This document shows positions 34,150 through 44,917 of a stretch of DNA of 64,000 nucleotides, piece by piece. The DNA lies in NCBI RefSeq assembly GCF_013408535.1, contig NZ_JACBZA010000001.1, positions 1 to 64,000 of the forward strand, in the 5' to 3' direction. The notes beneath the pieces are model-generated. The model saw nothing but the letters and a program-made list of their open reading frames with translations. It was not told the DNA's origin and did not search any database. How positions within the stretch are numbered: position 1 is the first letter of the stretch; the number at the start of each line of letters is the position of its first letter. This DNA comes from Actinopolymorpha cephalotaxi. GTDB taxonomy: Bacteria > Actinomycetota > Actinomycetes > Propionibacteriales > Actinopolymorphaceae. The translations under genes and the position numbers were made by a program.

Positions 34150-35793
34150 ATGCGGATGGCGCGCGTTCTTGCGGTCGGGGCAGCGACCATGCTGGCGGTG
34201 TCCGCCTGTGCTTCCGGCAACAGCGGCGACGGGGCCGAGGCGGCCAAGAAGTCGGTGCTCCACAGCGCCCTCGGGCAGAGCGTCGACACGCTCCTGCCGG
34301 CCGACTCCAACGTGGGCGACAACATCGGCGTCGACGACGTCCTCTTCTCCGGGCTGGTGCGCTACGACATCGACACCGGCAAGCCCTACAACTACATGGC
34401 GCAGAGCATCACCTCGACCGACAACAAGACCTGGACGATCAAGATCAAGAAGGGCTGGACGTTCCAGAACGGCGAGCCGGTCGACGCCGCCGCCTACGCC
34501 CGGGCCTGGAACGCCGCGGCCTACGGGCCCAACGCCTTCGCCAACAACTACTTCTTCGACAAGGTAGCCGGCTACGACACGATGCAGGGCGAGGTCGAGG
34601 AGGACGACGACGGCAACGTCAAGGTCCTGAAGAAGCCGTCGGCCACCGAGCTGTCCGGCCTGAAGGTCGTCGACGCCCAGACCCTGCAGGTCACGCTCAA
34701 CTCCCAGTTCGCCGCCTTCCCGACCATCCTGGGCTACACCGGCTTCTTCCCGATGGCGGAGAAGTGCGCCAAGGACCTCCGCGCCTGCGCGACCAAGCCG
34801 ATCGGCAACGGCCCGTTCAAGGTCACGTCGTGGGACCGCGGCCAGAAGCTCGTCGCGGAACGCTGGAAGGGCTACAAGGGCGCCGAGAAGCCGTCGTACG
34901 ACCGCATCGAGTGGCGGGAGTACGGCGAGAACGAGGTGTCCTGGCCCGACTTCCAGTCCGGCGACGTCGACCTGTCCGCCCCGCCCCCCGAGCAGTGGGC
35001 GTCGGCGATGAACGACCCCGAGCTGAAGAAGCGGATGGTGAAGCGGCCGACCACGGCGCTGACCTTCCTCGCCTTCCCGCTCTACGCCGGCAAGCCCTGG
35101 ACCGACCCGAACTTCCGCAAGGCCGTCTCCCTCGCGATCGACGTCGACACGATCATCAAGCAGGTCGCGCCGGGCCGCTACACCCGGGCGACCGGCTGGG
35201 TTCCGACCACCGTGTTCGGTGGCCGCAAGAACGTCTGCGACTCCTGCCGGTACGACCCGGCCGAGGCCAAGAAGCTGCTCGCCCAGGCCGGCGGCTGGCC
35301 CAAGGGCAAGGTGATGAAGATCGCGCTCGGCTCCGACACGACGCAGGAGGCGATCTTCAAGGCCATCGGCGACCAGCTCAAGCTGAACCTCGGCATCAAC
35401 TACTCGCTGGTGCCGAGCGAGGAGTTCTTCAGCCTGCGGTCCGCGCGGAAGTTCCAGGGCCCGTTCCGGAACAACTGGTACGCCGACTACAACCTGAACG
35501 AGAACTACCTGCGGCCGGTCTACGCCAGCGGTGACCCGAAGAAGGGCAACACGAACTTCGGCTACTACGACAAGAAGTTCGAGGCGAAGCTGGACGAGGC
35601 CGACCAGGCGGACAACACCGCCGACGCGGTCCGGCTCTACCAGCAGGCCGAGGACATTCTCGCCGCCGACTTCCCGACCGTGCCGCTCTACGTCAGCGAC
35701 TCCGTGACGTTCTACGGCGACCATCTCGGCAACGTGAAGCTCAACCCCTTCAGCGGCGCGGTCGACCTTCGCATCCTGAAGATCGCCAAGTAA
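34150..35793 (+). CDS. ABC transporter substrate-binding lipoprotein, family 5 (Dpp/Opp type)
   Basis: A 547-residue extracellular binding protein with a lipoprotein signal ending at Cys20 ('LAVSAC'). The SBP_bac_5 fold is recognisable from 'VDDVLFSGLVRYDIDTGKPY', 'TWTIKIKKGWTFQNGEPV', 'PIGNGPFKV' and 'RKAVSLAIDVDTIIKQV'. It feeds the permeases encoded six bases downstream. Ligands of this family include oligopeptides but also cello- and other oligosaccharides. Nothing here fixes the substrate. GAGGAG lies nine bases upstream of ATG 34150. It is the first gene of a five-gene operon ending at 39878. Confidence 0.92.
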   Translation: MRMARVLAVGAATMLAVSACASGNSGDGAEAAKKSVLHSALGQSVDTLLPADSNVGDNIGVDDVLFSGLVRYDIDTGKPYNYMAQSITSTDNKTWTIKIKKGWTFQNGEPVDAAAYARAWNAAAYGPNAFANNYFFDKVAGYDTMQGEVEEDDDGNVKVLKKPSATELSGLKVVDAQTLQVTLNSQFAAFPTILGYTGFFPMAEKCAKDLRACATKPIGNGPFKVTSWDRGQKLVAERWKGYKGAEKPSYDRIEWREYGENEVSWPDFQSGDVDLSAPPPEQWASAMNDPELKKRMVKRPTTALTFLAFPLYAGKPWTDPNFRKAVSLAIDVDTIIKQVAPGRYTRATGWVPTTVFGGRKNVCDSCRYDPAEAKKLLAQAGGWPKGKVMKIALGSDTTQEAIFKAIGDQLKLNLGINYSLVPSEEFFSLRSARKFQGPFRNNWYADYNLNENYLRPVYASGDPKKGNTNFGYYDKKFEAKLDEADQADNTADAVRLYQQAEDILAADFPTVPLYVSDSVTFYGDHLGNVKLNPFSGAVDLRILKIAK

Positions 35794-35799
35794 TCCTCG

Positions 35800-36807
35800 A
35801 TGGGCAGCTACATCGCTCGACGGGTGCTGCAGGGTGTCTTCACGCTGTTCCTCGTGTTCTTCCTGCTGCACCTGCTGACGACGCTCGCCATCCAGATCAA
35901 CGGCAACCCCGCGCTGGCGTTCTTCGGTGACAAGATCCCCAGCAAGTCCCAGCTGGTGGAGGTGGAGAAGCGGTACCACCTCGACGACCCGTGCTTCGAG
36001 CAGTTCGGCAACCCCTGCGTCAGACCGTTCCTCGAGCGGCTGAACGGCTACGCACACGGGGACTTCGGGTCCAACCTGCGCGGCGACCAGCAGATCACCG
36101 CCATGGTCGCCACCGCCGCGCCGAACACCCTGCGGCTGTTCGCCGTCGTGACCGTCACCTGGCTGATCGGCGGCATGCTGCTCGGCTCCCTCGCGGCGCG
36201 CCACCGCGGCCGGGCGCCGGACTACTCCATCCGGTTCCTCAGCATCCTGATCGACGCGTTCCCCGTCTTCGTGATGCTGCTCGTCTACAAGTACATCCTG
36301 GCCGTGCCGATCGAGCGGTGGATGAGCCGGCAGACGGGCGAGGACAGCCTGGCCACGTTGATGTTCAAGCCGTCGTTCGACCCCGACCACCCGTGGGCGA
36401 CCGTGATCGTCCCGGGCGTCCTGCTCGGGATCACCGGGTCGGCCGCCTTCATCCGCCTGGTCCGCGCCAGCCAGCTGGAGACCTACAACGCCGACCACGT
36501 ACGCACCGCCCGGGCGAAGGGGCTCCGCGAGACCCGGGTCACCCTCTTCCACATCGTCCGCAACTCCTCGATCCCGGTGGTGACCGCGATCGGGTTCGTC
36601 TTCGCCGACGCGCTCGCCGGCGCGGTCATCACCGAGGGGCTGATGAACATCTACGGCATGGGCGGCCTGCTGTGGCGCTCGGTGCGCGAGAGCGAGGTCT
36701 CGGTGGTCGTCGGCACCGTCGCCCTGCTGGCAGTCGTCGTCCTCACCGTCAACGTGCTGGTCGACCTGGCCTACGCCGTCCTGGACCCGAGGATCCGCTA
36801 TGACTGA
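35800..36807 (+). CDS. ABC transporter permease (DppB-like)
   Basis: A 335-residue inner permease with six hydrophobic helices. It has the N-terminal 'YIARRVLQGVFTLFLVFFLL' helix, typical of DppB/OppB, and the EAA loop at 'HVRTARAKGLRETRVTLFHIVRN', which contacts the ATPase. A periplasm-side insertion (about residues 45-95) is also usual. The stop overlaps the start of the next permease by eight bases. Confidence 0.92.
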   Translation: MGSYIARRVLQGVFTLFLVFFLLHLLTTLAIQINGNPALAFFGDKIPSKSQLVEVEKRYHLDDPCFEQFGNPCVRPFLERLNGYAHGDFGSNLRGDQQITAMVATAAPNTLRLFAVVTVTWLIGGMLLGSLAARHRGRAPDYSIRFLSILIDAFPVFVMLLVYKYILAVPIERWMSRQTGEDSLATLMFKPSFDPDHPWATVIVPGVLLGITGSAAFIRLVRASQLETYNADHVRTARAKGLRETRVTLFHIVRNSSIPVVTAIGFVFADALAGAVITEGLMNIYGMGGLLWRSVRESEVSVVVGTVALLAVVVLTVNVLVDLAYAVLDPRIRYD

Positions 36808-37735
36808 TCCGGCCACCGCCGCGAGCGTCACGCCCCGCACCCGAGCCGGTGAGGTCTCGCGGTCGCCGTGGTCGGACGCCTTCCAGACCCTCGTACGCCG
36901 GCCGCCGGTCATCCTCGCCACGCTGGTGGTGGCGTTCTTCGTGCTGGTGGGGGTGTTCCCGACCCTGTTCACCCGGACCGACCCGCAGCGCTGCGACATC
37001 GCCCAGTCGAAGATCCGGCCGCAGTGGTTCGACGGGCCGCACCCGTTCGGCACCGACCTGCACGGCTGCGACCTGCTGGCCCAGCTCGTGCACGGCGCCC
37101 GGCCCTCGCTGCTCCTCGCGGTGATCGTGGTGGTCACGTCGGTCGTCGTCGGCGTGGTGCTCGGCGCCCTGGCCGGCTACTACCTCGGCGCCGTCGACGC
37201 GATCATCTCCCGGGCGCTGGAGGTCTTCCTCGTCGTACCGCTGCTGCTCGCCGCGCTGCTGGTGCTGTCCATCTTCCGCAACGTGCACTTCGGCGACGGG
37301 CAGTTCGCCGTGCTCGCCCCGCCCGCGATCGTGCTGACGATGTTCGCCTGGATGGGCTACACCCGCTACACCCGGGCGAGTGTGCTGGAGGCGAAGAACC
37401 TCGACTACGTGATGGCCGCTCGCGTGCTCGGGGCGTCGGACTTCCGGATCATCTTCCGGCACATCCTGCCCAACGCCATCGCGCCGGTGACCGCGCTGAT
37501 CCCGACCGCGGTCGCGGGGATCATCGCCGCCGAGGCGACGCTGGCGTTCCTGGGCATCGGGGTGCGGCCGCCCGCGATCAGCTGGGGGATCATGATCTCC
37601 AGCAACGCCGACTGGTTCACCGGCGGCTATCCGTACCTCCTGCTGTTCCCGTTGGGGTGCCTGATCGCGACCATCCTGTCCCTTGTCGTACTCGGTGACT
37701 CCCTGCGCGACGCCCTCGACCCGAAGCTGAGGTGA
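36800..37735 (+). CDS. ABC transporter permease (DppC-like)
   Basis: A 311-residue permease partner of DppB type. It has an N-terminal cytoplasmic segment, TM1 at 'ILATLVVAFFVLVGVFP', the 'HPFGTDLHGCDLLAQLVHGAR' signature of DppC/OppC proteins, and the EAA loop 'YVMAARVLGASDFRIIFRHILPN'. It forms the channel with the preceding gene product. The two genes are translationally coupled. Confidence 0.92.
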   Translation: MTDPATAASVTPRTRAGEVSRSPWSDAFQTLVRRPPVILATLVVAFFVLVGVFPTLFTRTDPQRCDIAQSKIRPQWFDGPHPFGTDLHGCDLLAQLVHGARPSLLLAVIVVVTSVVVGVVLGALAGYYLGAVDAIISRALEVFLVVPLLLAALLVLSIFRNVHFGDGQFAVLAPPAIVLTMFAWMGYTRYTRASVLEAKNLDYVMAARVLGASDFRIIFRHILPNAIAPVTALIPTAVAGIIAAEATLAFLGIGVRPPAISWGIMISSNADWFTGGYPYLLLFPLGCLIATILSLVVLGDSLRDALDPKLR

Positions 37736-37744
37736 CGTACGCCC

Positions 37745-38846
<1,102 letters not shown>

Positions 38847-38854
<8 letters not shown>

Positions 38855-39878
38855 GCCTCTGCTCGAGGTCGAGAACCTCGTCAAGCACTTCCCGGTCCGG
38901 GTCGGCTTCGTCGTCAAGCGCACGGTCGGCCACGTGCAGGCCGTCGACGGGCTCGACCTCACGCTGGCACGCGGCGAGACGCTCGGGCTGGTGGGGGAGT
39001 CCGGCTGCGGGAAGTCCACGCTGGCCAAACTCCTTGTCGGGGTGGAGAAGCCGACCAGCGGCACGATCCGGGTCGACGGCGAGGACGTCACCGGGCTGCG
39101 GCGCTCGGGAGTGCGGCGGATGCGGCGCAACATCCAGATGGTGTTCCAGGATCCCTACACCTCACTGAACCCGCGGATGTCGGTGGGCGCCATCGTGGGT
39201 GAGCCGTACGCCATCCATCCCGACGCGATTCCCAGTCAGGGAAAGGAGAACGCGGTCAAGGAGCTGCTGGACCTGGTCGGCCTCAACCCCGACCACCTCA
39301 ACCGCTACCCCCACCAGTTCTCCGGTGGCCAGCGGCAGCGGATCGGGATCGCGCGGGCGCTGGCACTCCGGCCGAAGGTGCTGATCTGCGACGAACCCGT
39401 GTCCGCACTGGACGTGTCGATCCAGGGCCAGGTCATCAACCTGCTGCAGCGGCTGCAGGAAGAGCTCGGGCTGGCGTACCTCTTCATCGCCCACGACCTG
39501 TCCGTCGTCCGGCACATCGCCCACCGGGTCTCGGTCATGTACCTCGGCCGGATCGTCGAGCAGGGCAGCGACGCGCAGGTCTACGACCACTCGATGCACC
39601 CCTACACGCAGGGCCTGCTGTCGGCGGTCCCGGTGCCCGACCCGACGTTGCGCGGCCGGCGGGACGAGATCGTGCTGGAGGGCGACGTACCCTCGCCGAC
39701 CGACCCGCCGCCGGGGTGCAGGTTCCACCCACGGTGCTGGCGCGCGCGGGAGATCGACCCGGCGGGCCCGGAGTCCTGCCGTACGCAGGATCCGGCGCTG
39801 CGGGTCAGGGAGGGCGGTGAGCATCCGGTCGCCTGCCACTTCGCCCAGGTGCGCGACGTCCTCCACAAGCGCGCCTGA
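38847..39878 (+). CDS. ABC transporter ATP-binding protein (DppF-like)
   Basis: A 343-residue ATPase, second of the pair. It has Walker A 'GESGCGKSTLAKLL', signature 'FSGGQRQRIGIARAL', Walker B 'LICDEPVSALD' and the H-loop 'FIAHDLSVV'. The C-terminal Cys-containing tail 'GCRFHPRCW' is also present. ATG 38847 is chosen because it overlaps the previous stop and has an AACGGGGAG ribosome site. A start 33 bases upstream lies in the repeat-rich tail of the preceding gene. It completes a full Dpp/Opp importer. Confidence 0.92.
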
Positions 39879-39974
39879 GCAGGCGTGCCCGTGCCGGGTT
39901 TCCGGCGTTTGCCCGCTCGGCGGCGGTCATATGATGGCGGTAGACCTGTCCACCTGTTCGGGGAGGAGAGGGCC

Positions 39975-40592
39975 GTGAAGCTCAACATGATCGCCCTCTA
40001 CCGCGCCCCCGGCTACAGTCGGCGCGAGCTCGTGGTGTGCTGTGACGACATGCTGCGGGAGCTGCGGGCGTCCGAGACGAAGGACCCGTCCGTCGGGCAC
40101 GCCCGAGTTCTCCCCGATCCCCTGTCCGGCAACGTCGAAGTGGCCGTCCAGGCAGAGGGTGAGACCTACGACGTGGCCGCCGCTCGGGCAGCCCGACGGC
40201 TCGACCAGGCCGTCAGCGCGGTGACGAACGGCTTTCCGGCGGACCTCGTGGAGCTCCACTCCGAGTTGTGGTGCCGGAAGACCCCGGACATCTGCAGGGC
40301 CCGCGCCACCCAGGAAGCGTCCCGGGCCAAGGCGGCGGAAGCCGAGTTGGCGAAAGCCAGCCGCCCCTACGCCCTTCGCATACTGAGCCTGCGGCTGGCC
40401 GGAATGTGCGGTTTCGCCGCTGCCGTCGTCTTCGCCGTCGCCGCGGCTCTCCACAGTGGGCCCGACCCGCTGCTGATCATCGGGGCGGCGCTCTTCGCGC
40501 TCCTCGCGGTCGCGGCATGGATCTCCATGGCCATAGCGGATGTGCAGTCCTGCATCACAGAGCCACGACGGCCCGAGGACGCCGAACACTGA
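39975..40592 (+). CDS. hypothetical protein with two C-terminal membrane helices
   Basis: A 205-residue protein I do not recognise. The first 110 residues are soluble with a mixed alpha/beta pattern and a Cys-Cys pair ('LVVCCDDML'). A charged Ala/Glu/Lys helix follows (about 115-135). Two hydrophobic helices come last ('RLAGMCGFAAAVVFAVAAAL' and 'LIIGAALFALLAVAAWISMA'). GTG 39975 has a strong GGAGGAGAG site. It is a lone gene between the Dpp operon and the second binding protein. A bitopic cytoplasm-facing sensor or adaptor is possible but unproven. Confidence 0.7.
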   Translation: MKLNMIALYRAPGYSRRELVVCCDDMLRELRASETKDPSVGHARVLPDPLSGNVEVAVQAEGETYDVAAARAARRLDQAVSAVTNGFPADLVELHSELWCRKTPDICRARATQEASRAKAAEAELAKASRPYALRILSLRLAGMCGFAAAVVFAVAAALHSGPDPLLIIGAALFALLAVAAWISMAIADVQSCITEPRRPEDAEH

Positions 40593-40700
40593 GCCGTGGA
40601 CGCCGGAACCGCGACGCACTGTCCATCCGGGCAGCCCGCACCATCTTCGGGGTACGGCGGCGTGGTCGGCGGCCAGTATCCGAAGGCCGTCCTGATGATC

Positions 40701-40735
40701 TTTACAACGGTGTACTACCGGCGGTAAACCGTTGT
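40701..40735. promoter_or_regulatory. dyad operator over the promoter of the second family-5 binding protein
   Basis: ACAACGGT (40704-40711) and ACCGTTGT (40728-40735) form a perfect 8-bp inverted repeat with 16 bases between. Inside it lies the smaller palindrome TACCG-G-CGGTA (40716-40726). TTTACA (40701-40706) could be -35 and TAAACC (40725-40730) a -10, with ATG 40738 seven bases further, giving a leaderless mRNA. The repressor would block the promoter directly. Its identity is unknown. Confidence 0.5.
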
Positions 40736-40737
40736 GG

Positions 40738-42750
40738 ATGCGGGAGACGCCGGACACCCACCAGCTCCGTTCGTACACACGCACCAGACGCGAAGCGCTT
40801 CGGCTCGCCGGGCTCGGTCTCGGGCTCGCCGCCACGTCCGTCTCCGGATGTGACGCGCTGTCGACCAAGCCGTCCGGGAAGGCGGCGAACACCGGCGGCC
40901 GGTCGCGTCCTGCCGGGGTGACGCAGAAGGAGGCGCCGGACCTCGCCGCGCGAGCGAAGAAGGGCGACCTGCCGCCCCTCCGCGAACGCCTTCCGTCCGC
41001 GCCGATGGTGCTCACGCCGACGGAGGAGGCCGGCCGGTACGGCGGACGGCTGAAGCTGCTCGGACTGCACCAGACGGTCGACGTGAACACCACGATCGGC
41101 TACGAGAACCTCGTGCGCTGGAAGGCGGGCATCCGGACCGACCTGACCGCCGACCAGATCGTCCCCAACGTCGCCCGGAAGGTCGACGTGAACGACGACG
41201 GCACGGAGTTCACGTTCTCGCTGCGCCCGGGCATGAAGTGGTCGGACGGGAAGCCGTTCGGCGCGGACGACATCGTGTTCTGGTACGAGAGTGTCGCCTC
41301 CAACCGTGAGCTCACCCCCGTGCCCATCGACTGGCTCACGACCGGCGACCAGCCGTTCCGGGTGGAGAAGAAGGACGACCACACCGTGGTGTTCCGCTTC
41401 CCCCGGCCCAACGGCCTGCTCCTGGTCAACCTCGCCACCCAGCGCGGCACGGTCGTCACCGACTTCCCGGCGCACTACCTGAAGGCGTTCCATCCCGACC
41501 ACGCGCACGACGTCGGCAAGCTCGCGAAGGACGCCGGCAAGGACACCTGGGTCGACCTCTTCTGGTCCAAGGCCAACCGGCCGGAGAACGCCGAGCGGCC
41601 GGTGATCGACGCCTGGCAGCTCACCGAGGCCGTCGCCGACTCCAAGCGGCCGGTGGCCGAACGGAATCCGTACTACTGGAAGACCGACACCGACGGCCGG
41701 CAGCTGCCCTACCTCGACAGCGTCGCCTTCGAACTCGTGCAGGACGACGAGACCGCCGTTCTCAAGGCGACCAACGGCGACTTCCACCTGATCGACACCG
41801 GCATCAACGTGCTCCGCAACAAGCCGGTCTTCGCCCGCAGCCGGGAGAAGGCGAAGTACCACTTCTTCGAGACGATCCCGCAGCAGATGAACCAGATGAT
41901 CGTCATGACCAACCTGACGCACCGCGACCCCGCGCTGCGGAAGATCTTCGCCGACAGGGACTTCCGGGTCGGGCTGTCGTACGCGATCAACCGGCAGGAG
42001 ATCATCAACGCGGTCTTCCAGCGGCAGGGCGAGCCGTGGCAGGCCGCCCCACGGCCGGAATCGCCGTACTACAACGAGAAACTCGCCAAGCAGTACACCG
42101 AACACGATCCCGCGCTGGCCGGCCGCCACCTGGACAAGGTCCTTCCGGACAAGGACTCCGACGGCTTCCGGCTGCGGCCGGACGGGAAGAGGCTGTTCTT
42201 CCAGGTCGAGGTGACGACCGGGTTTCCCGACCTCGTCGACGCCCTCGAACTCATCCGGGGACACTGGCGTGCGGTCGGCGTGGACATCCGGGTCAAGAGC
42301 GAGGACCAGTCGCTGTTCTTCGAGCGCATGGACGCCAACGCCCACGACGCGTGCGTCTGGATCGGCGGCGGCGGGCTGGGCTCCACGATGGACCCCTTCT
42401 ACTACGTGCCGTACAACTTCAACACCCGCTACGCGATGCCGTGGTACTTCTGGTACGCCGACCCCAGGGACAAGCGGGCGGAGGAGCCGCCGCCCGGGAC
42501 CCGACGCCAGGTCGGGTTGTACCGGCAGCTGCTGACCACGACCGACCGCGGACGCCAGGACGCGCTGATGCGGCAGATCCTCCAGATCGCGGCCGAGGAG
42601 TTCTACTGCATGGGAATCGCGCTGCGGGAAAGGGAGTACGGCATCGCCGCCGACCAGTTGCGCAACACGCCCAAGGAGTGCGTCACCGGCTGGCTGCACG
42701 CCAACCTGATGCCGGCCGACCCGCAGCAGTACTACCTCGGCGGCAGCTGA
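40738..42750 (+). CDS. Tat-exported family 5 ABC substrate-binding lipoprotein
   Basis: A 670-residue protein. The N-terminus carries a twin-arginine signal ('RTRREALRLAGLGLGL') and a lipobox ending in 'SVSGC'. The SBP_bac_5 fold follows ('EFTFSLRPGMKWSDGKPFGADDIVFWYE', 'RVGLSYAINRQEIINAVFQ'). It is longer than the binding protein at 34150 and resembles the large actinobacterial and proteobacterial SBP_5 group. No permease or ATPase genes are adjacent, so it either borrows the Dpp system upstream or acts alone. ATG 40738 is preferred to TTG 40732. A strong hairpin terminator follows the stop. Confidence 0.88.
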   Translation: MRETPDTHQLRSYTRTRREALRLAGLGLGLAATSVSGCDALSTKPSGKAANTGGRSRPAGVTQKEAPDLAARAKKGDLPPLRERLPSAPMVLTPTEEAGRYGGRLKLLGLHQTVDVNTTIGYENLVRWKAGIRTDLTADQIVPNVARKVDVNDDGTEFTFSLRPGMKWSDGKPFGADDIVFWYESVASNRELTPVPIDWLTTGDQPFRVEKKDDHTVVFRFPRPNGLLLVNLATQRGTVVTDFPAHYLKAFHPDHAHDVGKLAKDAGKDTWVDLFWSKANRPENAERPVIDAWQLTEAVADSKRPVAERNPYYWKTDTDGRQLPYLDSVAFELVQDDETAVLKATNGDFHLIDTGINVLRNKPVFARSREKAKYHFFETIPQQMNQMIVMTNLTHRDPALRKIFADRDFRVGLSYAINRQEIINAVFQRQGEPWQAAPRPESPYYNEKLAKQYTEHDPALAGRHLDKVLPDKDSDGFRLRPDGKRLFFQVEVTTGFPDLVDALELIRGHWRAVGVDIRVKSEDQSLFFERMDANAHDACVWIGGGGLGSTMDPFYYVPYNFNTRYAMPWYFWYADPRDKRAEEPPPGTRRQVGLYRQLLTTTDRGRQDALMRQILQIAAEEFYCMGIALREREYGIAADQLRNTPKECVTGWLHANLMPADPQQYYLGGS

Positions 42751-42787
42751 CCACGGCGCCGCAGGGACAGCCGAACCGGGACGCGGA

Positions 42788-42820
42788 GAGGGGGCGGATC
42801 CGGCCGGGATCCGCCCCCTC
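42788..42820. terminator. strong hairpin terminator between convergent genes
   Basis: GAGGGGGCGGATCC (42788-42801) and GGATCCGCCCCCTC (42807-42820) form a perfect 14-bp stem with a five-base loop. It lies between the plus-strand binding-protein stop (42750) and the minus-strand dehydratase stop (42874), so it can serve both directions. No T-run is present, as usual in high-G+C Actinobacteria. Confidence 0.8.
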
Positions 42821-42873
42821 CTCTCGTTCACCGGCCTCGTTCACCGGCGCTGTTCACCTGCGCGGGTGGGACC

Positions 42874-44607
42874 TCAGTGGGACTCGCGCGGAACCTCGTG
42901 GCCGCGGGAGCCGGTCAGGAAGTCGAAGTCCACGCCCTCGTGCGCCTGGGTGACGTGGGTCGTGTAGAGCCAGGCGTACCCGCTCTTGTACTTCTGCTCC
43001 GGCGCCCGCCACGCGGCCCGGCGGCGGTCCAGCTCCTCCTCGGAGACGTCGACGGAGATGCTGCGCGCGGGCACGTCCAGGGTGATCCGGTCACCGGTCT
43101 GGACGAGGGCGAGCGGCCCGCCGACCGCGGCCTCGGGCGAGACGTGCAGGACGACCGTGCCGTACGCCGTACCGCTCATCCGGCCGTCGCAGACCCGCAC
43201 CATGTCGGTGACGCCGGCCTTGAGCAGCTTGGTGGGCAGCGGCACGTTGGACACCTCGGGCATGCCGGGGTATCCCTTCGGCCCGGCGTACCGGATCACC
43301 AGCACGTCGGTCTCGTCCACGTCCATGTCGGGGTCCTCCGACACGGCGTGGTAGTCCTCGGGGGAGTCGAAGACCAGCGCGCGTCCCTCGTGCTTGAGCA
43401 GGTGCGGCGACACCGCCGACTGCTTGATCACCGCGCCGTTGGGAGCGAGGTTGCCGGAGAGTACGGCGGTGCCGGTGCCGGCGGCCTGGAAGGGTTCCTC
43501 GATGGTGGTGATGACCTCGCGGTTGAAGCACTCGGCCTGGGCGTTGTTGTCCGCGATCGCCTTGCCGGTGACGGTGATCTGCTCCGAGTGCAGAAGTCCG
43601 GCTTCGGCCAGCTGGCGCAGCACCACCGGCAGCCCGCCGGCGTAGCAGAAGTCCTCCATGAGGTACTTGCCCGACGGCATCAGGTTGACCAGGGTCGGCA
43701 CCGGCCGGGCGAGGCCGTCGAAGTCGGCCAGGTCGAGCTGGACGCCGAGCCTGCGGGCAAGGGCGAGCAGGTGCACGATCGCGTTGGTGGAGCCGCCGAT
43801 CGCGGCGTTGGCGCGGATGGCGTTCTCGAACGCCTCGCGGGTCAGGATCCGGCTGGGGCGCAGGTCCTCCTCGACCATGCCCACGATCCGCCGGCCGGCC
43901 TCCTGGGCGATCTCGTAACGCCGTGCGTCCACGGCCGGCCAGCTCGCCGAGCCGGGCAGCTGCATGCCGAGCGCCTCGGCGACGCAAGCCATGGTTGACG
44001 CGGTGCCCATCGTCATGCAGTGACCGTTGGAGCGGGCCATGCAGCCCTCGGCGAAGTAGCACTCCTCCTGGGTCATCTTGCCGGTCTTGAGGTCCTCCTC
44101 GAACTTCCACACGTGGGTGCCCGAGCCGACGTCCTGGCCGCGGTACTTGCCGTTCAGCATCGGGCCGCCGGTGACCATGACCGAGGGCAGGTCGACCGAG
44201 GCGGCCGCCATCAGCAGGCCCGGCGTGGTCTTGTCGCAGCCGGACAGCAGGACGGTGCCGTCGAGCGGGTTGGCCCGCATCATCTCCTCGGCCTCCATGG
44301 CCAGGAGGTTGCGGTAGAACATCGCCGTCGGCCGCAGCAGCGACTCACCGAGCGCGAGTGCCGGGAACTCCAGCGGGAAGCCGCCTGCCTGCCACACGCC
44401 CCGCTTGACGGCCTCGGCCACCCGGTGCAGGTGGGCGTTGCAGGGAGCGAGCTCGGACCAGGTGGTGGCGATGCCGATGACCGGCCGCCCGTCGAAGACC
44501 TCCTGGCCGAACCCCTGGTTGCGCATCCAGGATCGGTGGGCCATGCCCGTGCGGCCGGTCGCACCGAACCAGGCCCGGCTGCGCAGGCCGTTCGTCTCCC
44601 CTGTCAT
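42874..44607 (-). CDS. IlvD/Edd-family sugar-acid dehydratase, L-arabonate dehydratase-like
   Basis: A 577-residue [2Fe-2S] dehydratase. The three cluster cysteines are Cys56 ('ELAPCNAH'), Cys124 ('LLSGCDKTTPG', with the carbamylated Lys at 126) and Cys197 ('SNGHCMTMG'). This spacing matches that recalled for Rhizobium L-arabinonate dehydratase (59/127/200) and not dihydroxyacid dehydratase IlvD in general. The C-terminal 'CDGRMSGTAYGTVVLHVSPE' holds the catalytic serine. The enzyme would convert L-arabonate or a related pentonate to the 2-keto-3-deoxy acid. ATG 44607 is preferred over the adjoining GTG for spacing to GGAG. The neighbouring arabinofuranosidases support an arabinose role. Confidence 0.9.
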   Translation of the reverse strand: MTGETNGLRSRAWFGATGRTGMAHRSWMRNQGFGQEVFDGRPVIGIATTWSELAPCNAHLHRVAEAVKRGVWQAGGFPLEFPALALGESLLRPTAMFYRNLLAMEAEEMMRANPLDGTVLLSGCDKTTPGLLMAAASVDLPSVMVTGGPMLNGKYRGQDVGSGTHVWKFEEDLKTGKMTQEECYFAEGCMARSNGHCMTMGTASTMACVAEALGMQLPGSASWPAVDARRYEIAQEAGRRIVGMVEEDLRPSRILTREAFENAIRANAAIGGSTNAIVHLLALARRLGVQLDLADFDGLARPVPTLVNLMPSGKYLMEDFCYAGGLPVVLRQLAEAGLLHSEQITVTGKAIADNNAQAECFNREVITTIEEPFQAAGTGTAVLSGNLAPNGAVIKQSAVSPHLLKHEGRALVFDSPEDYHAVSEDPDMDVDETDVLVIRYAGPKGYPGMPEVSNVPLPTKLLKAGVTDMVRVCDGRMSGTAYGTVVLHVSPEAAVGGPLALVQTGDRITLDVPARSISVDVSEEELDRRRAAWRAPEQKYKSGYAWLYTTHVTQAHEGVDFDFLTGSRGHEVPRESH

Positions 44608-44610
44608 CAC

Positions 44611-44917
44611 ATTGCTCCTTCGGTCGGTTCACCGCGTTCGACAACGCTGGCGACAGTCTAGAGATCCGCCCCGCACCCAGAGCCTAGACATCAGACGTAT
44701 TCCGGTCGCTGCTTTGCCGTTGACGGTCGCCGGTACCGAGCCGAGCATGGGCGGTACGTGCGTACGGCAACGCGGAGCGTGGCACGCCGTCTCGGATGCC
44801 GGTCGGACCGCCGGTCGTCGGCGCCAACACGTCGCGTCCCGGCCACGAGCGTGCAACATTGGCACGCACGCGAACGCCAGGGTGCCAGGTGGGGACGACA
44901 GGGACGAGGGAGAGACG
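44611..44917. other. 307-base divergent intergenic region, no gene seen
   Basis: This stretch separates the dehydratase (minus) from the MFS transporter (plus). No frame with family resemblance was found. It contains TAGACT (minus strand, near 44663), a possible -10 for the dehydratase. A TGGCAC (44860-44865) / GTGCCA (44882-44887) inverted repeat lies about 30 bases before the MFS start and could be an operator. Support for both is weak. Confidence 0.3.

Noticed and set aside
33865-37137. A 1090-codon open frame on the minus strand opposite the Dpp genes
   Set aside because: It is antisense to well-supported transporter genes and has a His/Arg/Gly/Val-rich composition typical of third-frame shadows in high-G+C DNA.
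44860-44887. TGGCAC/GTGCCA inverted repeat before the MFS transporter as a firm operator
   Set aside because: Only six-base arms with a 16-base gap, which can occur by chance in G/C-rich DNA. Mentioned only in the intergenic note.
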